From positions 930,001-994,000 of the forward strand of contig OY294046.1 in the NCBI GenBank assembly GCA_958510825.1: 64,000 bases of DNA, given 5' to 3'. The stretch comes from Brachypterus glaber (taxonomy: Eukaryota > Arthropoda > Insecta > Coleoptera > Kateretidae). Shown in pieces: positions 21,100 through 32,010 of the stretch. The position numbers and the translations under genes were made by a program. The notes beneath the pieces are model-generated. The model did no database searches. It was not told where the DNA came from and saw nothing but the letters and a program-made list of their open reading frames with translations. The stretch's first letter is position 1. Each line of letters begins with the position of its first letter.

Positions 21100-21535
21100 A
21101 GACCCATTTTTCAAGTTACCGTTTCATAACTTTGGGAGGCGAATTCCTATCAAAAGACATGAAAAACAGTTCATATAAACTTATGTCCAAAAATGCTTCG
21201 TAAGGGAGCTACGGTCCTTCAGTGACAGGCCCGCAAATTAGATTTTCGTTTAATATCTTAGGAACCCTTTGAGCTACAGAAATGAGTTTATGCATGTGTT
21301 TTTATATCAACAAGGCCTATTAATATATACTATTTTCATGTAGTAATTTTAGCCAGGGGCGGGCTAAACGGGAAGGCCCTGCACTTTTTTGCCCAATTCT
21401 TTTTTCAGCGTAACTTTTTTGATATATCTTAGTTTGAATATGATCCTATACATAAAAACACATAAAAAAAGGTCATATGATGTAATCACACTGTATAATA
21501 TACAGTAAACTGTATAAATTTTGGACTAACTGAGA
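21100..21535 (+). mobile_element. Repeat P, copy
   Basis: Matches the 30.4-kb copy in order: TATGTCCAAAAATGCTTCGT AAGGGAGCTACG, CTTAGGAACCCTTTGAG, TATTTTCATGTA with AGCCAGGGGCGGGCTAAACG GG, GTAACTTTTTTG, and CATAAAAAAAGGTC. No open frame of note. Confidence 0.6.
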
Positions 21536-22177
21536 AATAAACCCAGATGCATTATACCGAAATATTGTTTGTAGGGTCGTTGAATGCTCTCCAGTTTTCA
21601 GTTAAAACTTTTAAGTTTATGGTTCTTTCTCGAATATATACTTAATACACGTAAAATAGTTGTAGGTGTTTCAGGGGGATGAAAGTACCACAAGAAAGGG
21701 CACTAAATGCGGATGTTGCACTGACGGCAGCTGCTAACTTTTTTTTTATTAAATTTTCATTGCCGCACGTCAAATACGGCCGAAATATAATATTTTGAGT
21801 AATTTTAGGGCCTAAATGAAACGCAACCGCGTCTACAGATATACACGGAGATAATTTCTAGTGAAAAATACCGTTTCAGTAAACGCGGGACATATTAGCA
21901 CGAAATGTCTAACTAAAATTTGGAAAAAAAATCAATAATTATTAAATTTGTAATTCTTATAACTTTTGAATAAAATATTTGACTAAAAAAATCTTTCAGC
22001 AAAAAATTCAGCATCTTTGTAGTTTGGTTAACACTGGGGTAAGAGGGAAGAGGAAAAGGGGCACAAACATTTTTTTTGGCGATACCTGGCTTATTATTAA
22101 TCGCAGAACAAAATTTCTTGCATATTAAAAAAGCATTTTAAATTTCATACATAAACATCAACATGTTTTAACATTAA
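21536..22177. other. Unassigned spacer
   Basis: No gene supported. Low-complexity and AT-rich. Confidence 0.4.
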
Positions 22178-22360
22178 CATGTTTGTTTAAACTCGTAATA
22201 TTCTACTTAATTAGCAATCCCTGCCCTGAACTTATGCGGGCTAGTAGCAGAGGGAACCACCGGCTTTAACTGACTTTCTAACCAGTTTTTAGGAAGGTAT
22301 CTCTGTTTTACATGTCGCCTTCTCCAAATTTCAATTTTTAATTAACTGAAGTAATTTCAG
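22178..22360 (-). mobile_element. SINE S, diverged copy on the minus strand
   Basis: GGGCTAGTAGCAGAGGGAACC ACCGGCTTTAACTGACTTTC and CATGTCGCCTTCTCCAAATTTCAATT are the reverse of the SINE body. The tRNA-like head is missing, and there are many substitutions, so this is an old, 5'-truncated insertion. Confidence 0.75.
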
Positions 22361-23445
22361 ACCAATGTTTATGAAGGTGTCATCTTTTTGTTTGTTTATT
22401 TACTAACAGAAACGCGATACAGCTTTGTGGTGTAAAATGTAGATGTCGCTAGTCGACTTTCAGGCTACCTACAGTAGCGATGTTGCGTAGTTTCCACCTT
22501 ATCATAAATTCAAATCATTATACTTAAATTAAAAATGTAAAAAACTTTATTGTGTATATTATAATTAAGTTTAATAATATAGTATATTTAAATCTATTAA
22601 AATTAAACTACTAGTTCATATAAAACTCATACAGAACTTAATGTTTCTTAAAATTTACAATAAAATATCCAAAGTATATGTTTCCAATCGGCAACACTGT
22701 ACCCCTGTCAGTCATTTTACGACATTAGACTGTGAGTTTACACATTCTTTCTCTCTCTTTACGCGTACTAAGTGTAAAAAATAGTCGCTCCCCACCAGCC
22801 CCTTACCGTAGTTGGTTCATGCTTCAAACAAAGCATACAGTAGATTTCATCATGTTCCTTCTTGAGGTAAAAGTTCTTTGCGTCATCCTTAAAAACGTTA
22901 GTTTATTTTTAGTTTAATTAAATTCGTATCAGCTTTTCCTAAATTTTTTTATATCCTGCCATATCAAAATAACTTTTAGAATTAGTTTTCTAAATAATAA
23001 TTAGATACTAAAATAAAACAATTTTTTTTGTTTACTTTACAAAAAACAAGGTATCTTTAAATGGGTTCTTAAAAACAATAAATAACCATTTAAAAATATT
23101 GCCACTCGTCCAGAAAGGTATTCATTTCAGTTTGTCTTTGCGGTGTATTAAATTTGCCTTGATTAAAATCTATCTGTGCTAATTTAATAATGCGGATTAC
23201 AAGCGACGTTAAATAGGTTAAGTAGCATAAGTCAACTAAGTTGCTCAATTACATCATTCAATTTACAACTGCATTAATATCATTTATTTAAACCGCTCTT
23301 AGAAACAATAAGCACTTTTTAAATCACATCACGTATTTGTACAAGGTGATCCTTAAAACCTGCCACCCTTTACACAGAAAAAAATACACTGCCCAGTAAA
23401 AGAACTTTCCCATTTTTCACCTGCGGGTGAAAGCAGATAAAATTC
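22361..23445. other. Unassigned region
   Basis: No supported gene. The 61-codon frame at 22732 has no domain. No repeat family recognised. Confidence 0.4.
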
Positions 23446-23600
23446 ACAAGCATAGGCAGGCCTATCCAGAAGCTTGCATAAGAACATAGAACATAAGAAT
23501 ACGGTGCCGTGATTGGCTTACATGGCGGCACATCAAGCCAATCACGGCATCGCATTGTTATGTATTACGTTCTTATGCGAGGCTGTGGATATGCCCTTAA
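23446..23600. repeat. Hairpin repeat N, more complete copy
   Basis: AGAAGCTTGCATAAGAACAT and GTGCCGTGATTGGCTTACATG on one side face AAGCCAATCACGGCATCGCA and ACGTTCTTATGCGAGGCTGTG on the other, forming an imperfect hairpin. It shares these words with 5815-5925. Confidence 0.65.
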
Positions 23601-23870
23601 TCAGACAAAACCGACGTAAATGTGCAGACTTGCTCATAATTGACGGGCATATGCAGACTTGCGCACTCCAATAAAAAAAAATCCCGAGCGAGAACTTTTG
23701 GTAACATACCTGTATGCCAAATTTCAAGTCTAAATTTGAACATTTTTGCACGAACACAAGGCTTTCCCAAAATTTTGAAAATTTTCAAAATGTAAAAGCA
23801 ATATTGCTTTAAATCAAGAATGTGTGATGGCTGTCTAAAAAAATGAAAATTTAGATGGAGAAGATATAAC

Positions 23871-24210
23871 TTTTATCCAATACATACAGATAATAAGACA
23901 ATTACCAGCTTTATTTTAAATAGATAAACTCAATAATAACCCCCGCGTGGCTTTTACTTTATTGAGTGGATAATTATTTATTTTACCCACTCAACTGTCA
24001 CTTGTCAAATTATTTTCTTGTAAATGTCATTAAAATTTTTAATAAAAATATGAATTCCTAAGCTATTTATTGGATAAAACCTTGTATGGCACTCATGGAT
24101 AAACCGATATTGCCCTCTCGAAAATTAACCTACTTGGCTGACGCCTCGCAGATTAATTTTCTCATGGACAATATCTTACTTTACCCACTAGTACCATAAA
24201 TAACTATTTT
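23871..24210 (-). mobile_element. Foldback element A, copy 2
   Basis: Reverse orientation: starts TTTTATCCAATACATACAG and ends CCATAAATAACTATTTT. Both hairpins of the family are kept. It has AACCTACTTGGCTGACGCCT CGCAGATTAATTTTC, a rearranged version of the central stem tip. Confidence 0.85.
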
Positions 24211-24789
24211 TAGGTAACTTTGTAAGTAAAATATCCTGCCATTTTTAATAAAACGTGAAATCCATTAAGGACACCATATTAAAATTAAATAATCCTAAAT
24301 CTCTGAATTTTGTTTATTTTTATAAAACATGTGCGGTTTTTCAGGAAAATATCTTAAAGTAGGCCCATATTTTGTGTATTTTTGTTGTCTGTTTGGGGCG
24401 TACGAAACCCATTAAGAATACTTTAAAACAAGTTTTTTTTTACACTTAAAAAATTCAACATATGACACCCCTGTTTCAAACAAATTAAAAAAAAAACTAG
24501 TCATCATCCCTTTTTAGTGATGTTTTTTATGTTTTTTTTTTTTTTGCCGAACAGAGTGTATCGGTTTTCAAAAAACCGCACACGCAATAATGTGTCACAT
24601 TTTGACAAATTTCTAGAAAGAAGAGGTTGTCTTTTCAATTATCTAACCCCAGGTAACGTTTTTGAACGAGATGATTAATTGCACTTAATTTTCCAAAATA
24701 TAGAAATATTTTACCCAGAAAAAAGTTTCATATCTTCTTTGGAAATAATTGGTTTAGAATGCAGGCAAATATACACAATTTAGATAAGA
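24211..24789. other. Unassigned AT-rich spacer
   Basis: No gene. Long T runs near 24534 and no recognised family. Confidence 0.4.
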
Positions 24790-24885
24790 TATCACTATTC
24801 CGTATCAAGTGTAAGAATGAGCACGTTGGCCTTTATCCATAAAAGTAAAGAAAACTGTATCAAAATTAACAACAAAAAATATTTT
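24790..24885 (-). mobile_element. Element O, small inverted fragment
   Basis: CCGTATCAAGTGTAAGAATGAG and AAAAGTAAAGAAAACTG are reverse complements of words in the tail of element O (CATTCTAACACTTGATACGG; CAGTTTTCTTTACTTTTAT). It faces the O tail at 25.4-25.8 kb, giving an inverted pair around a D copy. Confidence 0.55.
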
Positions 24886-24908
24886 AGCATAAAATATTGA
24901 ATATATAA

Positions 24909-25356
24909 ATAGTATATTAAATTACTACTGCGCTAAAAACGTGTTATGAAACGAGTGCTTTATACAATTTTTTCTATTTTGCTCTAAAATTTAAAAAAAC
25001 TTACATTTAAATTGATGACTGATTTAGGGATTTTTGTTTTGGATTGGCATTACAGTTTACACCATGTTTAAAATTCTAAGAACAAATGATATTTTGATAT
25101 ATTTTATAGTCATCTATTCTCTTTTTTACTGCAATTAACCAAGCCACAATTTTAACATGGTAAAAATAACCCAAACACAAAATTTTGTAGAAAATTCAAC
25201 TTTAAAGCGACATTGACATTTGCACGGAAAACGTCAAGTGATAGGCCAGGTCTGTTGCCAACCCAAAAGAACAAAAAGTACAGACGTCTTATGGGCCTAT
25301 AAGAACACGCAAAATGCGTGTGATTATGAGCTTATAAGAGTCGCAAAATAGAAAAA
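24909..25356 (+). mobile_element. Element D, copy lacking its first hairpin arm
   Basis: AATAGTATATTAAATTACTA runs straight into CTGCGCTAAAAACGTGTTATG, so about 70 bases of the 5' stem present at 3.5 kb are deleted here, consistent with loss of one hairpin arm. The rest is very similar to that copy and ends GCAAAATAGAAAAATG. Confidence 0.8.
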
Positions 25357-25361
25357 TGTAA

Positions 25362-25815
25362 TTTATCAAATCAGTACTTAAAAAAGAATTTTATTTAATT
25401 TTAGCACATATTTACAAATTATAATGCAAAAATTGAAGGTTATGTCAGATTGTTGTGACAGATATCAGGTTTAAATATTTAACAATAGATGGAGCAGTTT
25501 TAATTTTTTGAAATAAATTGACAAAAAAATGGTCAAATATTAAGGAAAACTAATAAACTTTTTGTAATTTTAACGCAAAACTTTAAACTGCATTAAATTA
25601 TTCAATGTTTCATGGTAAAATATATATATATATTTTTGCTAATTTTGCTACAGTTTTCTTTACTTTTATAAACAAGAGATGGCACTACATGTGTTCATTC
25701 TAACACTTGATAGGGAATATTTATACCGTATCTAGAGCTAGAATGGATTCATTCTGCGTTTGAAAAGTGTGTGTGTGTTTCCTTACATTCTAAAGCTGTC
25801 GTAGAAAAATTTGAT
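25362..25815 (+). mobile_element. Element O, tail part
   Basis: Begins TTTATCAAATCAGTACTTAA immediately after D and ends ACATTCTAAAGCTGTCGTAG. It corresponds to the last about 440 bases of the 36.4-kb copy; the palindromic head is replaced by D. A short TA dinucleotide run lies near 25620-25632. Confidence 0.75.
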
Positions 25816-26161
25816 TTTCTAACTATGAAGATTTAGATCTAGGTGATATTCATCTAAAGAATATCAGTGGATTTATCCACCATTTATTGGTGGCTGGTTA
25901 AAAAGTCCAAACTTAAATGTATTATTTATTTTATCGAAAAAATGAATCAGACCCACGTGTAACCTTTTGTTAAAAAAGTACCACGCCTAAAGTATAACAA
26001 GCCGTGAAGATATATAATTCTTCGCAATCTATAGTACACTCGTCGCAGTTGTAAGTAGATTTTTCTTGGTGAAGTTTAAAGTTAAATTAAATTAAATTGT
26101 ATTGAGATATTTTTAATTTCTAAGTGATTTTTTTCAAGTTTGGTTATGATTACGTTATGAT

Positions 26162-26868
26162 TATAGGTTTGTTTTGGTTTCGGTTTTTGAAACAGTTCTA
26201 GGATTTTTATACAACTGCGCAGAACTCATGCGCAGTAAAATAGCAGTTCGAGAACGAGTCAAGGATTTGCAGAACCAAAACGTTTTGTTATCTACACTAC
26301 TTCCATCTAGCGGAATATTTCGGTATGCTAGACGAAAGAAGACCTTACTCCAAAAGTTAGAAAGAAGAAGATTATAAAAAAAAAACAGGAGCAAACACGA
26401 AAACTGTAAAAATGGCTAATAGAGGTATTATAAATATAAATAAAATTTTCAAAAGTTTTATAATATGACTTTTTAGATTATCAAGAATCCAGTTCCTCTA
26501 AAGATGGTTTTGATTCCATAACTTCAGAAAACTTTTTGAATACTCAAAAAACAAAGCATTTTCTCGCAAGCTAAAATCAACAAAAATATAAACGGCTAAA
26601 ATGCTCGCAGGTTAAAATAAGTATCGGTAAAGTAGATATCATACAGACATTTTTAATTTGCGCAAGCGTGGAACTAGAGAGTACCTGCCTTCTAGCTAGA
26701 ACTGCAATAACAGTTCCAGAACGATTCCGAACTGGTTTTACGTGATAACCAAAACACACTAGTGAAGATCCTGAACTAGTTATAACTAAACCAAAACACA
26801 CAAAAGTTATTGCGCATGCGTAATAGTTCTAGAGCCGTTCTTAAATAGAAACCAAAACAAACCTTATG
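26162..26868. mobile_element. Candidate TIR element with 8-bp flanking repeat
   Basis: Ends are AGGTTTGTTTTGGTTTC left and GAAACCAAAACAAACCT right. TATGATTA occurs immediately (within one base) outside both ends, which would be an 8-bp target duplication as made by hAT or P-type transposases, although the left flank carries that word twice, so it could be coincidental. Inside are further inverted words (GCGCATGCG, GTTCTAGAAC-like). The opposing 67-77 codon frames within it are not credible genes. Confidence 0.55.
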
Positions 26869-27229
26869 ATTACGTTGAGAGCACGTTTTCTTCTATTTTT
26901 TCGATTTTTTAAAAGTTTATAGCCCCTAACTTTTTTGTGTTTGGGTTTTTTTTTAATTTGGTGCGATTAATCTTTGTTATAGAAGTAATTTTTCCTCAAA
27001 AAATAGTTGATCAAAGATTTTCTTGCACTACGTTCGAATTTTTTAATGTTTAACCTTCCATAACTTACTTATTTTTGGAGGGATTCTTTTCAGTTTCAAT
27101 AGGCTTCGTGTCCTTGCCAAGATTAATTTTTGCTGAAAATTTGAAGTCGATCGCATTATTTCTTGAGTTATCGTGCCGGAAAAAAATGTCATACAAACGG
27201 ACAAGCAAAAAAATATTCTTTTGGGAAAC
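26869..27229. other. Unassigned spacer
   Basis: Includes GAGTTATCGTGCCGG and ACAAACGGACAAGC, words of a diffuse repeat whose other pieces (CGATAACTCGAAAACGCTTTG type) appear near 28.38, 46.28, 48.9 and 56.74 kb. No gene. Confidence 0.4.
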
Positions 27230-27420
27230 ACCTCAATTTAATATAAAAGGAGTAATAGCCTAAACGGCTAAAGATCCAAAAGTAACATTATTGATGGCAC
27301 AAAATTTAATTACATTTCTTTTTGAAAACGGTTGCTCCTACAGTGTTACACCATATGACATTTTTTTGGTAGGAATCCAAAATGATCAAAATTTGCGTTA
27401 CGTAAAACTTGAACGTTCCC
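27230..27420 (+). mobile_element. Repeat P tail joined to a G terminus
   Basis: AATTTAATATAAAAGGAGTA ATAGCC and GAAAACGGTTGCTCCTACAG match the 60.5-60.8 kb P copy. The segment then ends in GCGTTACGTAAAACTTGAAC GTTCCC, again a P piece leading into a G-type end. Confidence 0.6.
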
Positions 27421-27863
27421 ATAGATTTAAAACCACCTAAAAGATAAAAAAAACCGTCTTCCTCTCAGACGCCCTCCACAAATATTAGAAATTGGACAAA
27501 ACCTTTTATGAGAAAGTATTCTCGCTCATTCGAGACGGCAGTTTTTTTTTTCGGGGTCCTAAGTTAACGTTTAATACTCCTCTGTTGTGAAACTGCGAGG
27601 AGTATCATAAAGGTGTCATCAATATTAAGTTTATAGTTTATCTTTTTCTGGGACAGGTAGATGATGGGACACCTCGATCCGTGTTAGATATATATCTTTC
27701 ACACACCTAGATATGAATATTTCATTTCAGATTTTTAATTTCGCATAAATTTTCTTTTTCTGTTTCGGGTTATTTATGGGAGGTTTTGTTACTATAGACG
27801 CCGCTATCAAAACCTTTTTGTTTTAAACTAACTCTCATAAGAATAACATTTTACTTTTAAGTT
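27421..27863. other. Unassigned spacer
   Basis: No gene or repeat family recognised. Confidence 0.4.
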
Positions 27864-28097
27864 GGGAGGATTGGTGTAGTGGACTACCGCGTCGTACTTG
27901 ACGAGTTTACTACCCAAATAGCATGAGTTCGATTAATAATTGAAATTTGGCGAAGACGTAAGTGAAGCGGACACTTCCTATAAATTGGTTCGAAAGTCAA
28001 TTAAAGCCGGTGGTTCCCTCTACTACTAGCCCACACAAGTCCTGGACTTAGGGGATGCTTAATTAAGTAGAATAGTACGAGGTTAAACAAAAATGTA
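27864..28097 (+). mobile_element. SINE S, copy with internal deletion
   Basis: A-box-like TTGGTGTAGTGGACTACC and B-box-like GAGTTCGATT are present, but about 35 bases after GAGTTCGATT (CTCACCGGCGCC to the start of AATAATTGAAA) are missing compared with the 9.96-kb copy. The tail AAACAAAAATGTAATGTAAA shows the TGTAA-type 3' tail. Confidence 0.85.
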
Positions 28098-28452
28098 ATG
28101 TAAAGTTAATTTAATACATTGAAAAATACTGCTGCTAACAAAATAATACTTTTCCCTTTAGGAATAAAATATTTTTTCGAAAAACGATAAAATAAAAAAA
28201 ATAAATAACATTTTATTTTAAAACAGTTTGATTTTTTCTTAAAACGAAACGAAAAATTAAAAAAAAAGTTTTAATCCCATTTTACTACCTTAATCTACCC
28301 CGATTTTTACCAAAAACAATCCCAACCTAGAACTTTGGATAATCAACCTATGGTCCAAATTTGAAGTCTTTAGCTCAAAGCGTTCTCGAGTGGTCACAAA
28401 TTACTCGGACCTCATCTTTTCTGGGTATAAAAAGTGGAGAAACGTGAAAAAA
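28098..28452. other. Spacer with diffuse repeat
   Basis: ACAATCCCAACCTAGAACTTT GG and TTTGAAGTCTTTAGCTCAAA GCG are the reverse complement of words near 56.75-56.83 kb. No gene. Confidence 0.4.
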
Positions 28453-28600
28453 AGCGCGGATTTTTATTCCAAAGCCCGTGCTCTTCATTCAAGGACATTT
28501 ACTTTGGTTCAAGAAAATGCCAGCCTTGAAACAACAGAATATGGCTTTTAACATATACAAAGAAACGTGTCCTTGGTTCAAGGAATCCGTTTTTTCTATG
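28453..28600 (-). mobile_element. Palindrome-E, single-arm remnant
   Basis: From AGCGCGGATTTTTATTCC to GGAATCCGTTTTTTCTATG, the right half of the element, followed by TA. The left arm is absent. The 96-codon plus frame at 28478-28768 starts inside it and is not a gene. Confidence 0.8.
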
Positions 28601-28888
28601 TACTATCTAAGTCGTAGAAAAAATATTTTTCATTTCATATTCAACTTTTTTATTTTGATTTTTATCCGGCCTACAGGCCTAATCTTTAGGCTTATCTTGA
28701 ATACTAAAATATCTACCTCCAAAATCAGAACACGATTACTGTTTTTTAGAAATTCAAAATATCACTAGCGAAAAATATTAACTTTTATTATTTCTTGGTA
28801 GATATTTAGATAAGAATACAGAAATTAAAATAAGTTATTATCAGGGAGTTTTATTTACAGATTTAGTATTCTTAGGGGGCCGTGGCAA

Positions 28889-28930
28889 GGGAACGTTCAA
28901 GTATAACCTAACGCAAATTTTGATCATCCT
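28889..28930 (+). mobile_element. G-family terminus, isolated
   Basis: GGGAACGTTCAAGTATAACC TAACGCAAATTTTGATCA, the left end of the G family with no matching right end nearby. Confidence 0.6.
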
Positions 28931-29184
28931 GGGCTTTTTCTGAGTGTAATTGTGAATAACGTCAAACCTTGAATAAATAAAATACATAAACTCTGAATCA
29001 CCCGGTACATTTCGTGGTATACGTTTATGCAATGACACTACTCTAATAGAGTTTATTCCACCGCAAAAATCAAGAAGGCGTTAATTAAATTACACTTGCA
29101 ATTTGCCACTTAACCCCAAGTGCTACTTAACGTACACTGCTCTACGCGCTCGATCCGATTTGTTGCCTTTTCGTTAAAAATATA
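28931..29184. other. Unassigned spacer
   Basis: No gene or further repeat seen. Confidence 0.4.
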
Positions 29185-29955
29185 CAGGGTGGTTTAAAAT
29201 TATTGAGGGGGCTTATACTATAAATTATAATTTATGATACAGGGTGTTTTTTAATGACCCATTTATAATATTCCAATTCCAATTCCAATAATGGCATTTT
29301 CCATAGGATAGTTTGCCAGCTCAATCTAGTATACTGTACTATTTACTGTCAAAGTCAAACAATTTTGGATTTTTTTAATTTTTACTAAATTTATGGTAAA
29401 TTAACGATTTATATTTGGATTTTTATCACACCTGGTGAAAAAAGTGCAGGAAGCGAGGTATAAAACATGAAACGATGGGAAAACTATTTTTTTAAGAATA
29501 GAATTGGAATGGTACGTGGAATTGAAGCACTTCAAAATTATTTGTAATTTGTAAACAGTCTAATAAGGTATAAAACACCTTTGTATGTAAGGTCCCAGAA
29601 TGACTAAAAAACTAATAAATAAATAAATAAATAAAAGTATAATTTTCGGCCTACGCAAAACCGTCTCACTCTGTGTTTGATGTTTGCGCAGACGCTTCGC
29701 GTCGTCTGTAAATTCTACAGACTAGTAAAAAAAAGCTTCACATTTCCTCTTAGTAAAACAATTACTATTTTTATTACTAATTTTGTAATTGATCAACCAA
29801 CGTTTCGGCTTTTTAATTTTCCTTATCAGGCACACAGAGCATGTGTATTTTTCGTAGTCGGGTTTTTTGGCACTTCGCGAGGCCTCGGTTTGTTTAATTT
29901 TTAAATGGAAAATCAATTATCTTTTTTTTTCAACCTTTAGTTTTAAATTACCCTG
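29185..29955. mobile_element. Candidate TA-flanked TIR element of about 770 bases
   Basis: Starts CAGGGTGGTTTAAAATTA and ends TTTTAAATTACCCTG with TA on both sides. Inverted ends are only about 18 bases and imperfect. Inside is a segment shared with 54.8-54.9 kb (AATGGCATTTTCCATAGGATAG TTTGCCAGCTCAAT; GCAAAACCGTCTCACTCTG) in opposite orientation, and an AAAT microsatellite at 29611-29634. Confidence 0.55.
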
Positions 29956-30389
29956 TATAGGGTTCTTGTGGTTGGCCCTTAGACACTGGTTCAATTACAT
30001 AATTGTGTAATTAACCAATTGCGTAATTTGCTCCCGACTCTAATTATGATAATTCCTTTAAATGTTTTAAACGACGTTCTTGCACATTTGACCACTTCCT
30101 TTTCGTAATTTTTGAATAAATTATCCTTTCCCAGATCTGTAGAGCTTCTGGCCAATTTAAGGGTTTCCGTATCTTAAAAACGAAATCATACAGTCATTAT
30201 TTCAATTTTTAGTTAAGTCTTGGTTACGAAACCAACACTTCTGATCGTTACTTCTCTCAGATTCCTCCTAGGAAAGGATAACAAAAAAGTAAACAATCAC
30301 TTAAAACATTTATATAAATATAAAATAGGTGTTAATAAAAACATTTATTAATTCATTATTAATAGTATATTATACACGGTGTATTTGAA
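29956..30389. other. Unassigned spacer
   Basis: No gene or family repeat recognised. Confidence 0.4.
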
Positions 30390-30880
30390 ATAGCGTCGGA
30401 AATTTTAACATATGATTCTACATCATAAAATATGACAAAAAGTTCCTATAAACATATGTCTAAAAATGCGTCATAAGGGAGCTAGGCCCCTTTGAAAGTG
30501 GCTAAAAAAAATCGGTTTTTATTTAATAACTCAGGAACCCTTTGAGATATATCTACGAGGTTTTGCACGTCAACTAATCCTACCAAGGCCCGTTTTTATG
30601 TGTTATTTTCATGTACTTATTTCAACCAGGGGTGTGCGAAACGGGGGGGGGGGCTCATCAGTTTTTTGTCCCAAACTTTTTTCTGTGTAACTTTTTTGCA
30701 ATTTTATTTTTGAAATATGATTCCTCAGGTCAAAATACATAAAAAAGTACTCTTATTGTAATACTGTAGGATTAACCGTTTTCGAGAAAAATTCATTTGA
30801 AGGTGAAATTCCACGGTTCGAGGACGAAAAATTAAATACTAAAATGTTGAAAACCAAAATTTTAATGATGCAGGGTGAAT
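30390..30880 (+). mobile_element. Repeat P, copy
   Basis: ATATGTCTAAAAATGCGTCA TAAGGGAGCTAGG, AACTCAGGAACCCTTTGAG, ACCAGGGGTGTGCGAAACGG GGG and AAGTACTCTTATTGTAATAC TGTAGGATTAACCGTTTTCG follow the order of the 7.7 and 21.1 kb copies. A poly-G run of about 11 lies inside. Confidence 0.6.
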
Positions 30881-31059
30881 TTACATTAAAAACTAAGAAA
30901 AAAACCTCATATACAGGTACTTCCAAAAATGAATCCTAATGGAGCTACGGTCTCCTAAATATGCACCATTTTTAAAGGGCTATGGTAGCTTTAAAAGCGT
31001 TTTTTCGACCTACATGTATGGAAACTTTTTTTCTTAGGTTTTGATGTAGAATAACATTG

Positions 31060-31118
31060 CATGAATATTAATATTATTAATATTAATATTATTAATATTA
31101 ATATTAAATATTAATATT
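31060..31118. repeat. AATATT-type simple repeat
   Basis: Run of ATTAATATTATTAATATTAA units. A similar, shorter run is at about 34.10-34.13 kb, directly beside element J copy 2. Confidence 0.85.
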
Positions 31119-31124
31119 AAAAAA

Positions 31125-31600
31125 CAGCTAATAAACTCTTCGAATTTTTAACGCAAAACTTTAAAATTATTAAACAACATTAAGTGCTTTATTTAAAAAT
31201 ATGTGTTTTGTTGCATTTACAATGTCGAGTCACAAAAAACATTGTTTTTAACCTTGTCCGCAGTTTAAAGCAATACAGTGTTTCATATTTGCAGTCAAAG
31301 AAAAAGTATAGTCTACAACACATATGGAATAGTCATTCCGCGCTCGCGGGACCGTCATACTCGCCTGCCGGGTCGTATGCATTGGCGGATTTAGGGGGGG
31401 GGGGAATGCCCCCCCCCCCCAGCGAGATATATTAGCATAGAAATACATTCAAAATTATATTTTTTGCGAAAGCGCAATTTTTTTCCTTAAGGATGCCCCC
31501 CCCCCCCTTAAAGTGAAATAAATCCGCCCCTGCTCGTATGACTAACTTTCCGCTCTCACGGAATATTGTCTATTCCATACTATTTAAAGAATATAACTTT
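31125..31600 (-). mobile_element. Element O, head part, split by a nested insertion
   Basis: Reverse complement of the head of the 36.4-kb copy: GTCGAGTCACAAAAAACATTG, CTTGTCCGCAGTTTAAAGC, TATTTGCAGTCAAAG, then the palindrome ATTCCGCGCTCGCGG broken open by about 200 foreign bases before GGAATATTGTCTATTCCATA. The 83-codon frame at 31184 is repeat sequence, as its twin at 36.4-36.6 kb shows. Confidence 0.75.
31384..31530. mobile_element. Small G/C-run insertion nested in element O
   Basis: TTGGCGGATTTAGGGGGGG on the left faces AAATAAATCCGCC on the right, so GGCGGATTTA/TAAATCCGCC are short inverted ends. Internally CCCCCCCC runs occur twice. GTATG flanks both sides a few bases away. It sits in the tip of the O palindrome. 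Confidence 0.55.
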
Positions 31601-32010
31601 TCTAATACATTGAATATTTGTTGTTTCCCTACTGTCTTAAATAAAAATAATGAATAAATATCAAAAAATTCGATTTTTTTAAAAATGACTAACGATTTGT
31701 TTTAAATTGCTAGGGATTACTTTTTCATAATCACCAAAAATAAATGATAGTTATTTTAAAAATAACAACAAAATATTTAAAACCTCGCATTTTCGCGAGC
31801 AAGTGCGGTGGAACCGTGCCATTTTTAGTTTATTTTATGTGGCATACCTATCTATATGTATACTTGGACTTGACTAGTTTATTTGTTTAGTAATTTAAAA
31901 TCTGGTTTTCAGTTTTATATTACTCCAATATAATATGTTACTTTAGTCTAGTCAAGGTGTGTTTTACCTTACGATATGGATTTAGAGAAAGACAGAGCTT
32001 ACCACCAGCA
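31601..32010. other. Unassigned spacer
   Basis: No gene or family repeat recognised. Confidence 0.4.

Noticed and set aside
26161..26394. Opposing 67- and 77-codon frames
   Set aside because: They lie inside a TIR element, have no domain and overlap on both strands.
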